Shown here: positions 1 to 6,098 of the stretch, piece by piece
How the letters are laid out: every line of letters starts with the position of its first letter
Position numbering within the stretch: the first letter of the stretch is position 1
The notes under the pieces: generated by a model
The model's input: only the letters and a program-made list of their open reading frames with translations
Database searches by the model: none
Told to the model about the DNA's origin: nothing
From: JACZUI01 sp041599115
GTDB taxonomy: Bacteria > Actinomycetota > Acidimicrobiia > Spongiisociales > ZC4RG35
Length of the DNA stretch: 13,562 nucleotides
Assembly: GCA_041599115.1 (NCBI GenBank)
Contig: JBFHXF010000052.1
Span: forward strand, 1-13,562
Reading direction: 5' to 3'
Program-made: the position numbers and the translations under genes

Positions 1-1173
1 GACAATGCGCAGGCAACCGTCGGCTAACTCGTACTCGCGGATCTGGAAGATGTGATCGGCGTCGCTCTGGTTGACGCTTGGGGTGAGAGCCTCAACCGAC
101 CCCTCGCCGGCGCAAGCGGGGACTGTGGAGAAGGCCGGATCGTACGGTGCGAGGAACGCCGAGTTCACCCACCCAACGATCGAGCCGCCATGCAGTGGTT
201 CTTGGAGGTCGAACAGGCGGACCGGGTCGAGCAGCTCGACCTCCCACCACTCGCCACCGTCGTCGACAATGGTGGTGTTGCCGGTGGCCCGGATTCCGCT
301 GTAGGTGGGCGCCAGCAGGGCATAGATCTGTTCACTCGCTCCAGGGGCACGCCGCACGCTCAGCGTATCGTCCGACGCCACGTCCACGACTCTGTGGGTT
401 GGTTCGACCAAAGCCAGGTTGACCCGTTCCAACGTCACCGGGTCGTGATATGCAATCCCGTCGTGGCCAGAGGTGACCACCCAGCCCGCGAAGTCCAAGG
501 TCTCCATCACCACCACCGGACTCACCGACGCGACCGTCCAATCCCCATGCGGAATGGCGGCCCCGTCAGGAGACCCGTAGTTGGAATCCTCGTTGTACGG
601 GAAGATCCTGCCCGTGATGTTCAGACTCTGCCGATCGATCCGGCACAGCATCGAATCCGGGAGCCCCCCATCACCCTGTCTGGAGCAGTACACCGCCTCG
701 TCGGTTACCAACAACAGGCGGGCAGGCTGCCCAGGAAGCGGATAGGCCCGGATGATCCGGCTGAGATCCGCTGTGAGTAGCAGCACCTCACGGTATTCGG
801 ACACACAGATGAAGTCCGCGCCGTACACACCCTCCCGGTTGCCGATCACGCAATCTGGGGCCTCGGTGGTGCCGGGGATCTCCGAGATCGCCCACACACC
901 CTCAGGCGTGGACTCCGACACAACCACCGATACACGATCGGCCACCGACAACTCGGCCAGCGCCGGCGCGATCCCATCCCGAGCCGCGTCGTCCGCCGAT
1001 TGGCTCGGTCCATCGACGGTCGGGGGATCCACCGTGGTGGCTGTGGTCTCGACCGACGTCATCGACAAGCCAGGAACGGATTGGTCAATCGTGGTTGGAG
1101 TCCCGCTTCTCCCCGTGCATGCCGCCAACAACAACGCGGACAGAAGAAAGCAAACGATCCAGAGACGCCTCAT
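1..1173 (-). CDS. Secreted lipoprotein with bacterial SH3-like domain (3' end off window)
   Basis: The reverse strand is open from ATG at 1173-1171 to the left edge: 391 codons with no stop, so the C terminus is missing. An in-frame TAG lies just upstream, so no earlier start is possible; a GGGAG abuts the ATG, closer than a usual ribosome binding site. Residues 1-19 form a lipoprotein signal peptide (MRRLW, a hydrophobic run, lipobox LAAC), with Cys19 as the predicted lipidated residue. A Thr/Ser/Pro/Asp-rich linker follows to about residue 65, typical of surface lipoproteins. Residues 263-342 resemble a bacterial SH3 domain (LSVRRAPGAS, then EWWEVEL, then GWVNSAFL), which in other proteins binds cell wall or peptides. 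Other cysteines (108/123, 163/177, 354/387) could form disulfides outside the cell. Residues 80-260 match no family I recognise. It follows the relaxase on the same strand and may be cargo of the mobile element; its function is unknown. Confidence 0.85.
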   Translation of the reverse strand, partial: MRRLWIVCFLLSALLLAACTGRSGTPTTIDQSVPGLSMTSVETTATTVDPPTVDGPSQSADDAARDGIAPALAELSVADRVSVVVSESTPEGVWAISEIPGTTEAPDCVIGNREGVYGADFICVSEYREVLLLTADLSRIIRAYPLPGQPARLLLVTDEAVYCSRQGDGGLPDSMLCRIDRQSLNITGRIFPYNEDSNYGSPDGAAIPHGDWTVASVSPVVVMETLDFAGWVVTSGHDGIAYHDPVTLERVNLALVEPTHRVVDVASDDTLSVRRAPGASEQIYALLAPTYSGIRATGNTTIVDDGGEWWEVELLDPVRLFDLQEPLHGGSIVGWVNSAFLAPYDPAFSTVPACAGEGSVEALTPSVNQSDADHIFQIREYELADGCLRIV

Positions 1174-1253
1174 CTCCCGGAAACGCTACCCGACAAGACA
1201 GAGTTCCATGAGACGCCTCTGGCACGGGCTGCAGACCCCTCGATCAACGCAAT

Positions 1254-1270
1254 TCATCGAGCGTCGATGA
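1254..1270. repeat. 7-bp inverted repeat upstream of lipoprotein gene
   Basis: TCATCGA and TCGATGA are separated by 3 bases. The site lies 81 bp upstream of the lipoprotein start. It looks more like an operator half-site pair than a terminator. Only the symmetry is seen; the function is inferred. Confidence 0.35.
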
Positions 1271-1299
1271 TCGAAACGGAGCCCCTCCCGCACTCCTGC

Positions 1300-1340
1300 C
1301 CCAGTGTTCGGGAACGGCAATGGCCGGCTCCGATACTGGG
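1300..1340 (-). terminator. Possible stem-loop after the relaxase gene
   Basis: CCCAGT at 1300-1305 pairs with ACTGGG at 1335-1340, and TCGG (1308-1311) pairs with CCGA (1330-1333) across a small internal loop. It lies about 60 bp downstream of the relaxase stop codon on the minus strand. There is no T-run after it, so if it ends transcription it is not a classical intrinsic terminator. The rest of the 1174-1397 gap shows no gene. Confidence 0.3.
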
Positions 1341-1397
1341 TGACCACCACGCGGTATCCACCGAAATACGTGCGGATGAGACATCACCTGATCCCAG

Positions 1398-4079
1398 CTA
1401 CAGGCCGCGACCTGCCGTGCGTTCGGCTTCTCGAGTTCGAGCCCTTCCGCGTTCTTCGATCAGCTGGTGGATGCTCTTTTCGAGCTTGTCGATTGCGTCT
1501 TCCTCGCCGAGCGCTGCGGGTCCTCGCTGCCGGGTGTGGTGAGGGTCGAGCTGGGCTCTGCGGACTACGGCGGGCTGGTCTATCCAGTCTCGGGTGATCA
1601 TCTCGGTGAGTACATCCTGGGCGGTCTGATTGTCGCCGACGACGACGTAGGCGTGGTTGCTGTTGCGTCCTCGGGTCATGGGGGTGTAGACACCCCGACT
1701 GTCTGTCGGGGTGTCGATCAGGAGAAGGGCGGTGTCGACGGTACGGCCCTGGGTGGCGTGGCTGGTCTGGGCGTAGCCGAGTTCGAGATGCTCGGCCACG
1801 TACTCGACTGGGAGCCGGATCATGCCGGTGCGTCCCGTGACGGTCACACTTCGATCAGGGTGGATGGTGGAGATAGTCCAGTGGTCGCGGTTCTTGACCA
1901 TCAGTCCTCGGTCGGTGCGGAGGGTCCGGTCGTTGCGGCGGGTGACCACCTCGTCACCGACGAGTATCTGCTGGTCGCTGGCTCGCATGGATGGTGCGTT
2001 GAGGTCGAGTTCGCCGGTCCTGATCCGGGTGTGTTGGGCGAGCCGGTTGAGCTGGGCGACGGTGTCGGTGCTGTTGGCCATCAGAGCCACGTTCTCGCCT
2101 CGTTGGCGGGCCTGTGCCCAGGCGTTGATGATGTCGGTTTCCATCTGTTCGTGGGTGCCTCCGTGGAGCCGCCCATGCTGCTCGTATTCGGCGAGGACGG
2201 TCGGGTCGCCGGTGCGGAGGCGGAGGCTGGCTTGTCGTTCCCAGTGGTGTCGGAACCGGTGGACACGGTCGAGTTCGACGGCGCCGTACGTTTCGACGAG
2301 GTGGGCGAACATGCCTCCCCGTCCTACCGCTGAGAACTGGCGCGGGTCCCCGACCAGGATGATCCGCCAGCCTTTCTGGTCGGCGAGTCGGGCCAGTTCG
2401 GCCAGTTTGGATGTGGGGGCGGTGCCGGCTTCGTCGATGATCACGGTGGTCCCGGCGGGGAGGTCATAGGCGGTCGCTGCCGGCCGAGCCGAGGGGCGGT
2501 GCTCGATGAGTAGCTTGTCCAAGGTGTCGGTCGCCATGCCGGTCTCGGTTGCCAGTACTTCGGCTGCGGCCGCGGTCGGTGCGACCCCGAACGCCGAGCG
2601 GCTCTGACCTTCGAGATGAGCGACCGCAGAGGCAAGCGCGGTGGTCTTGCCGGTACCTGCAGGGCCCACGATCAACTCCAAGCCTCCACCATCGGCGACT
2701 GCGGCCACCGACTCGAACTGCGCCGACGTCAACTCGTCGCCATAGCCCGTGACCCGACTCCGGCTGTGGGCCGATTCGCCCGTCCGGTGACGGTCGGCCC
2801 AGGCGCGCAGCTGTTCCTCCTCGTCGAGGATCGCCTGGGTGGTGAGCGTCCGGTCCACGGCGGCTTCGCTGATCGGTCTTCCATCGCGCCGAAGCGGGAC
2901 ACCCGCTGAGACGGGTCGGGAGATGTCCACGCAGCGGGCCGGGATCGCATGGTCGGCGAGTCGCTGCAGGAAGTCGGTCAGCTGCTCCGCTCCGGCTGTC
3001 ACGGTGGTTGGCACGGATGCAGCCAGTTCTCGGACCAGCTCGGCGGGCCGCCACGTCGACTGACGCTCACTCAACGAGTCGAGTGCGCTCTCGACCAGCA
3101 GCGCCGACATTCCAGAGTCGATTCCTCCGATACTGCGTTGGCGGCCGACCACCTTGTCGACGAGCCGCTCCGGATCATGACCCAGTGTCCGTGCCCGATC
3201 CCGCCACTCTCGACGCAACTCGGTCGCGGTGAGGCTGTGACGTTTCGCAGGCCGGCTGTCCACCACGGACTCCCGCTCCAGTCTCCACCGCTCGTTGGCC
3301 GTCGGTTCTCTCCCCAGATCCGTGCGAAACCGGGCGAGCTTCTCATCGAGGCGGCGGACAACGTCGTTGGTGCGTTGGGAGAACTCGGCCAACACGCCGG
3401 CATCGAAGCCCGCGATCTCGGCGATGCCGTTCTCGGGCGCCTGCCAGCGGACCCCCAGGCGGCGAGTCATCTCCGCTCGCAGGTTGGCGTGATAGAGAGC
3501 AGACAGGGTGCGCTGGTCGAGCTTGATGGTGCGAGCGTCAAGTGCGAGCCAGCGGCCATCCAGGGCCAGTACCCGGTTGGCGATCACCGCGTGGGTGTGC
3601 AACTGGGGATCGAGCTTCCGGCTGGTGTGCTGTCGAAACACCCCGGCCACGATCCCCTCGGCGTCAACACACACGATGTCGCCGTGGTCACGCATCCGGG
3701 TGTGGGCCTGGATCTCGATCCAGCCGAGCACCGCCTCCACCGCGCACTCGTGCGCTTCCACCACCTGACCGCGGACCTCCTCATCGCCGACACCGAACAG
3801 GACCGATACCGATTTCGGGGCGGAGAAGGTCGCGTCGTAGCCCCCTACCGACCCCTCCCCGAACCGGCGACCCAGATCCCGACCGGTCGCCGGATCGTGT
3901 CCGGCCATCACCGCCAGGAATCCGTCCGAGTCGACCACGCCCCGAAGACCCAGACGATCCGCACCGCGACCCCACCAACTGCCCGGAGGCTCGTCACCGC
4001 TGAGGTAGTAGGAAGGCAGGTGCTCGGTGTAATACCGGCCCGCCTCGGTTCCTTTCAGCGTGGTCACCCGCACCGTCAC
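1398..4079 (-). CDS. MobF-type conjugative relaxase with SF1 helicase domain (TrwC/TraA family)
   Basis: This 893-residue protein would nick the transfer origin and unwind the transferred strand. I start it at GTG 4079-4077 because AGGGAGG lies 6 nt upstream (4086-4092) and the relaxase fold of this family begins almost at the N terminus; the frame stays open back to 4145, but the extra 22 residues look unrelated. Residues 1-260 are the relaxase domain: paired candidate catalytic tyrosines Y16-Y17 and Y24-Y25, and a metal-binding histidine triad H151, H161, H163 (LDPQLHTHAV). Residues 440-815 are a RecD/TraI-like helicase: Walker A GPAGTGKT (472-479), Walker B VIIDEAG (546-552), GDPRQFSAVG (577-586), YAQTSHATQG (769-778) and a TRGRNSNHAYVV-type motif near 802-813. 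The C terminus is charged and probably coiled coil. It is shorter than F TraI and close in size to R388 TrwC. No coupling-protein gene is visible beside it. Confidence 0.93.
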   Translation of the reverse strand: MTVRVTTLKGTEAGRYYTEHLPSYYLSGDEPPGSWWGRGADRLGLRGVVDSDGFLAVMAGHDPATGRDLGRRFGEGSVGGYDATFSAPKSVSVLFGVGDEEVRGQVVEAHECAVEAVLGWIEIQAHTRMRDHGDIVCVDAEGIVAGVFRQHTSRKLDPQLHTHAVIANRVLALDGRWLALDARTIKLDQRTLSALYHANLRAEMTRRLGVRWQAPENGIAEIAGFDAGVLAEFSQRTNDVVRRLDEKLARFRTDLGREPTANERWRLERESVVDSRPAKRHSLTATELRREWRDRARTLGHDPERLVDKVVGRQRSIGGIDSGMSALLVESALDSLSERQSTWRPAELVRELAASVPTTVTAGAEQLTDFLQRLADHAIPARCVDISRPVSAGVPLRRDGRPISEAAVDRTLTTQAILDEEEQLRAWADRHRTGESAHSRSRVTGYGDELTSAQFESVAAVADGGGLELIVGPAGTGKTTALASAVAHLEGQSRSAFGVAPTAAAAEVLATETGMATDTLDKLLIEHRPSARPAATAYDLPAGTTVIIDEAGTAPTSKLAELARLADQKGWRIILVGDPRQFSAVGRGGMFAHLVETYGAVELDRVHRFRHHWERQASLRLRTGDPTVLAEYEQHGRLHGGTHEQMETDIINAWAQARQRGENVALMANSTDTVAQLNRLAQHTRIRTGELDLNAPSMRASDQQILVGDEVVTRRNDRTLRTDRGLMVKNRDHWTISTIHPDRSVTVTGRTGMIRLPVEYVAEHLELGYAQTSHATQGRTVDTALLLIDTPTDSRGVYTPMTRGRNSNHAYVVVGDNQTAQDVLTEMITRDWIDQPAVVRRAQLDPHHTRQRGPAALGEEDAIDKLEKSIHQLIEERGRARTREAERTAGRGL

Positions 4080-4423
4080 GGCAGGCCTCCCTGCCACCGC
4101 CCACCGCAGGTGTGCACTCGTCTGTCCATCCGAGCGCCCTGGCACGTGTTGACGCTTGTACGGTTCGGCTGGGTCTGCTGTGTCGCCGGTTGGCTCTCCG
4201 ATCGGCTATCGCAGGATCGAGTCGACGAGGCTGAGGGCTGGCTGCTCTCGTCCCTGGATGCCGTGTCGATTCGAGGGTTCGTATCCTCGGTATCGAGGCG
4301 TCGATCGAGTGGACCGTGTTGCCGACGTCGGCGTCGAGGCCGCAGCTGGCTGCCGTCGTCCGGAGACATCGCCGCGTCGCAGTGCTCCGGGCGAGTCGTC
4401 GCGGGGCTACGGATCGGATCCAT
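4076..4423 (-). CDS. Possible small hydrophilic protein translationally coupled to the relaxase
   Basis: An open frame of about 115 codons runs from ATG 4423-4421 (an adjacent GTG lies at 4426) to a TGA at 4078-4076. The TGA overlaps the relaxase GTG start in a 4-base GTGA junction, as in translationally coupled genes. GC at third codon positions is about 72 percent by my count, only mildly coding-like. The product is rich in Arg, Ser, Gln and Asp, has a five-Arg run near residue 33, and shows no domain or membrane segment I recognise. A GGGG lies directly before the start, too close for a good ribosome binding site. It could be an accessory DNA-binding protein of the relaxase operon, or simply leader sequence that happens to be open. 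A plus-strand open frame overlaps it and looks no better. Confidence 0.25.
   Translation of the reverse strand: MDPIRSPATTRPEHCDAAMSPDDGSQLRPRRRRRQHGPLDRRLDTEDTNPRIDTASRDESSQPSASSTRSCDSRSESQPATQQTQPNRTSVNTCQGARMDRRVHTCGGRWQGGLP
4086..4092 (-). promoter_or_regulatory. Ribosome binding site deciding the relaxase start
   Basis: AGGGAGG on the minus strand lies 6 nt before GTG 4079. It favours this start over the longer open frame beginning at 4145. Confidence 0.7.
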
Positions 4424-4445
4424 CACCCCGGTATCACACCCACCG

Positions 4446-4477
4446 ACCCTGTCACAGAAGTGTCACAAACCCTGTCA
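4446..4477 (-). repeat. Left repeat array (TGACAGGGT-like words, facing the relaxase)
   Basis: Read on the minus strand, the word TGACAGGGT occurs at 4477-4469 and again at 4454-4446, exactly 23 bp apart. A partial copy TGTGACA lies between them (4467-4461), and the second full copy is itself preceded by TG, giving TGTGACA twice with 4 bases between. Two-helical-turn spacing suggests a protein-binding array on one face of the DNA. Confidence 0.55.
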
Positions 4478-4482
4478 TCCGA

Positions 4483-4527
4483 CGGCCGAACCGGCTGAAA
4501 GCCCCATCGCACAAGGCTTTTCGGCCG
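4483..4527. repeat. Inverted repeat able to form a hairpin; oriT candidate
   Basis: CGGCCGAA (4483-4490) and TTCGGCCG (4520-4527) are perfect 8-bp inverted copies. Inside them AAAGCC (4498-4503) pairs with GGCTTT (4515-4520), leaving an 11-base loop and a bulge on the left arm. Relaxases of the MobF class recognise hairpins next to their nic site, so this is a reasonable oriT candidate. No known nic consensus is recognisable here. Confidence 0.45.
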
Positions 4528-4552
4528 CCACGACAATCAGTCCGATGGCAAA

Positions 4553-4564
4553 CACTCGCGAGTG
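4553..4564. repeat. Perfect 12-bp palindrome CACTCGCGAGTG
   Basis: The sequence reads the same on both strands over 12 bases and is followed by a second CTCGCG. It lies 22 bp before the right repeat array. It could be a dimer operator or an integrase core site; nothing in the sequence decides between them. Confidence 0.4.
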
Positions 4565-4586
4565 CTCGCGGCAGTTGGAGGGTCCT

Positions 4587-4630
4587 TGACAGGGTCAGCG
4601 ACAGGGTTCCCGGCATCGGGCTGACAGGGT
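4587..4630 (+). repeat. Right repeat array (GACAGGGT words, facing xis-int)
   Basis: GACAGGGT occurs three times on the plus strand, beginning at 4588, 4600 and 4623. Steps are 12 and 23 bp, about one and two helical turns. The copies at 4588 and 4623 are preceded by T, matching the left array, which repeats the same word in opposite orientation with the same 23-bp step. The array ends 19 bp before the xis start, where a repressor, excisionase or integrase arm-binding protein could act. Confidence 0.6.
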
Positions 4631-4649
4631 CGCAGCCGACAATGCAGGC

Positions 4650-4841
4650 ATGAACACCCTCGACCGGCTCCTCACCGTCGAGCAGCTCGCCGACTACCTC
4701 GGAGTCCCGGTGGCCACCGTCTATGCCTGGCGTCACCGGCGAGAAGGCCCACCGGGGTTCCGCGTCGGCAAGTACGTGCGCTACCGCACGAGTGACGTAC
4801 AGCAGTGGATCGAGTGTCAGTTCGAGGAAGTCAGCCGCTGA
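4650..4841 (+). CDS. Excisionase-like helix-turn-helix protein (HTH_17 family)
   Basis: This 63-residue protein is almost all one winged-HTH domain of the MerR-like type found in excisionases and AlpA-like regulators. LTVEQLADYLGVPVATVYAW (8-27) is the helix-turn-helix, followed by the wing PPGFRVGKYVRYRTSDVQQW (34-53). Such proteins bend DNA at attachment sites to steer a tyrosine integrase toward excision, and often repress their own promoter. It lies 61 bp upstream of the integrase gene on the same strand, the usual xis-int order. No clear ribosome binding site precedes the ATG, so it may be weakly translated or leaderless. The repeat array directly upstream is a plausible target. Family assignment is firm; whether it is excisionase or regulator is inferred from context. 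Confidence 0.85.
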   Translation: MNTLDRLLTVEQLADYLGVPVATVYAWRHRREGPPGFRVGKYVRYRTSDVQQWIECQFEEVSR

Positions 4842-4891
4842 GCGGGTGTCGGCCTTGACCTGTAGGTTGATCGTTCAGAGAGGGCTTCCAG

Positions 4892-4897
4892 AGGAGG
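4892..4897 (+). promoter_or_regulatory. Ribosome binding site deciding the integrase start
   Basis: AGGAGG lies 5 nt before ATG 4903. The frame is open back to 4723, but those extra residues overlap the HTH gene in another frame and look non-coding. Confidence 0.8.
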
Positions 4898-4902
4898 TGG
4901 AC

Positions 4903-6063
4903 ATGGCACACATCCAAGACCGGGGGACAGGCCATCAGCGCCGCTGGCAGGCCCGCTTCCGAGACCCGGAAGGTCGGGAGAGATCCAAGACCTTCACCCG
5001 TAAGGTGGACGCCCAGCGATGGCTCGACCAGGTGACCGCCGACCTGGTCACCGGTCGATACGTCGATCCCAAGGCGGGAAGGGTCAGCCTCGGCGAGTTC
5101 GCCGCCCAATGGCTCGACGGACAGACCTTCGACGCCTCGACCCGGGAGACGATGGAGTCCCGGATTCGCACCCACATCCTGCCGACCATCGGACACTTCG
5201 AGCTCCGCCATCTGAAGCCGTCCACGGTCCAGGCGTGGGTGAGGAGCCGGCAGACGGAGGTGGCGCCGTCGTACTGCCGTCTGCTGCTCTCCAACCTCTC
5301 GACCATCCTCTCAGCCGCCGTCGAGGACGGTCTGATCGCCTCGAACCCCTGCGCGGTGTCATCGGTGAAAGCGCCACGGGTTGACCGGCGCCGAGTGGTC
5401 CCCTGGACCGTGGAGACGGTCCATGCAGTGATCGAGGGCCACCCCAACGAGTTTTCAGCGGTGCCGGTGCTGGGAGCCGGTTGCGGCCTCCGTCAGGGCG
5501 AGATCTTTGGTCTCAGCGTGGATGCGGTCGACTTCCTGAGAAGGGTGATCCACGTCCGTCACCAGCTGCGCCTCGTTGAGAACCAGGTTGTCCTTGCCCC
5601 GCCCAAGGGAGGCAGGGAGCGGGAGGTGCCACTGCCCGATGTCGTGGCGATGGCCGTGGCGGAACACGTCCAGAGGTTCGGCACCGCCACGGTGGAAATC
5701 CCCTGGCGGGAACCGGGTGGAGAGATGCGAAGCGTCGAGCTTATGTTCACCAACCGGGACCGTGGACCCCTCACCCGGGCCTACTTCACCCACAATGCCT
5801 GGAAACCGGCCCTGCAGGGCGCCGGGCTGGAGCGAAACCGGGACAACGGGATGCACGCCCTCAGACACCACTACGCCTCGGTGCTGCTGGAGAACGGGGT
5901 CAGCATCCGCGCCGTGTCCGAGTACCTGGGCCATCACGATCCGGGCTTCACCTTGCGTACCTATGCCCATTTGATGCCCGAGTCGGAGGACCGGGCCCGG
6001 GCGGCGATCGACGCCGCACTTGGTGCTCCGGCGGAATCCACGCGGAACGCGAAGCGCATCTGA
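4903..6063 (+). CDS. Tyrosine recombinase / phage-type site-specific integrase
   Basis: This 386-residue integrase would recombine the element with its chromosomal attachment site through a 3'-phosphotyrosine intermediate. Residues 1-60 resemble the N-terminal arm-binding domain (RRWQARFRDPEGRERSKTF). Residues 62-150 are the SAM-like core-binding domain. Residues 165-365 are the catalytic domain with the full active-site set: R197 (GCGLRQGE), K235 (PPKGGRER), H318-x-x-R321 (MHALRHHYAS), H344 or H345 (YLGHHDP) and nucleophile Y354 (LRTYAHLMP). Length and motifs fit integrases of actinobacterial integrative elements and prophages, so it should be active. It follows the HTH gene on the same strand and ends 35 bp before the convergent end of moaA, as expected when int sits at one end of an integrated element. 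Confidence 0.96.
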   Translation: MAHIQDRGTGHQRRWQARFRDPEGRERSKTFTRKVDAQRWLDQVTADLVTGRYVDPKAGRVSLGEFAAQWLDGQTFDASTRETMESRIRTHILPTIGHFELRHLKPSTVQAWVRSRQTEVAPSYCRLLLSNLSTILSAAVEDGLIASNPCAVSSVKAPRVDRRRVVPWTVETVHAVIEGHPNEFSAVPVLGAGCGLRQGEIFGLSVDAVDFLRRVIHVRHQLRLVENQVVLAPPKGGREREVPLPDVVAMAVAEHVQRFGTATVEIPWREPGGEMRSVELMFTNRDRGPLTRAYFTHNAWKPALQGAGLERNRDNGMHALRHHYASVLLENGVSIRAVSEYLGHHDPGFTLRTYAHLMPESEDRARAAIDAALGAPAESTRNAKRI

Positions 6064-6098
6064 TCGCGTTTTCCCTGGTCAGGGCGCTACAACGAGCC
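6064..6098. other. Convergent gap int/moaA; likely near the element's attachment site
   Basis: Only 35 bp separate the integrase stop from the moaA stop. They hold CCCTGGTCAGGG (6073-6084), near-palindromic but with too small a loop for a hairpin, and AGGGC (6081-6085), which pairs with GCCCT (6096-6100, reaching into the moaA stop) around a 10-base loop. This could be a weak two-way terminator. Because int lies at an element end and moaA is chromosomal, the element junction should be here or in the last codons of moaA. The matching copy would be outside the window, so this is inference. Confidence 0.35.

Larger units (their letters stand above)
4080..4649. other. Divergent control region between relaxase and excisionase-integrase genes
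   Basis: This is the longest stretch without a secure gene (570 bp). It lies between the relaxase, transcribed leftward, and the xis-int pair, transcribed rightward, so it must carry signals for both. It holds two outward-facing repeat arrays (4446-4477 and 4587-4630), an inverted repeat (4483-4527) and a perfect palindrome (4553-4564), listed separately. Mobile elements commonly place oriT beside the relaxase gene and attP or regulatory sites beside the integrase. I see no convincing -10/-35 pair: TTGACA occurs at 4586-4591, but no TA-rich hexamer follows at the right distance. Confidence 0.6.

Noticed and set aside
52..780. Plus-strand open frame of 242 codons
   Set aside because: It is antisense to the lipoprotein frame, which has a signal peptide, lipobox and SH3 motifs. 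The plus-strand product is His/Arg/Pro-rich with no domain.
2949..4589. Plus-strand open frame of 546 codons opposite the relaxase
   Set aside because: Long antisense frames are common in high-GC DNA. The minus strand carries clear relaxase and helicase motifs, and the plus product is compositionally odd.
4586..4591. TTGACA as a -35 box for xis-int
   Set aside because: No acceptable -10 hexamer lies 16-19 bp downstream, and the hexamer is part of the repeat array.
4156..4653. Plus-strand frame of 165 codons ending in an ATGA overlap with the HTH gene
   Set aside because: It reads through both repeat arrays, the hairpin and the palindrome, and gives an Arg/Ser/Pro-rich product without domains. 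The overlap is probably chance.
6064..6098. tRNA gene at the element junction
   Set aside because: The gap is 35 bp, too short for a tRNA, and shows no cloverleaf arms.
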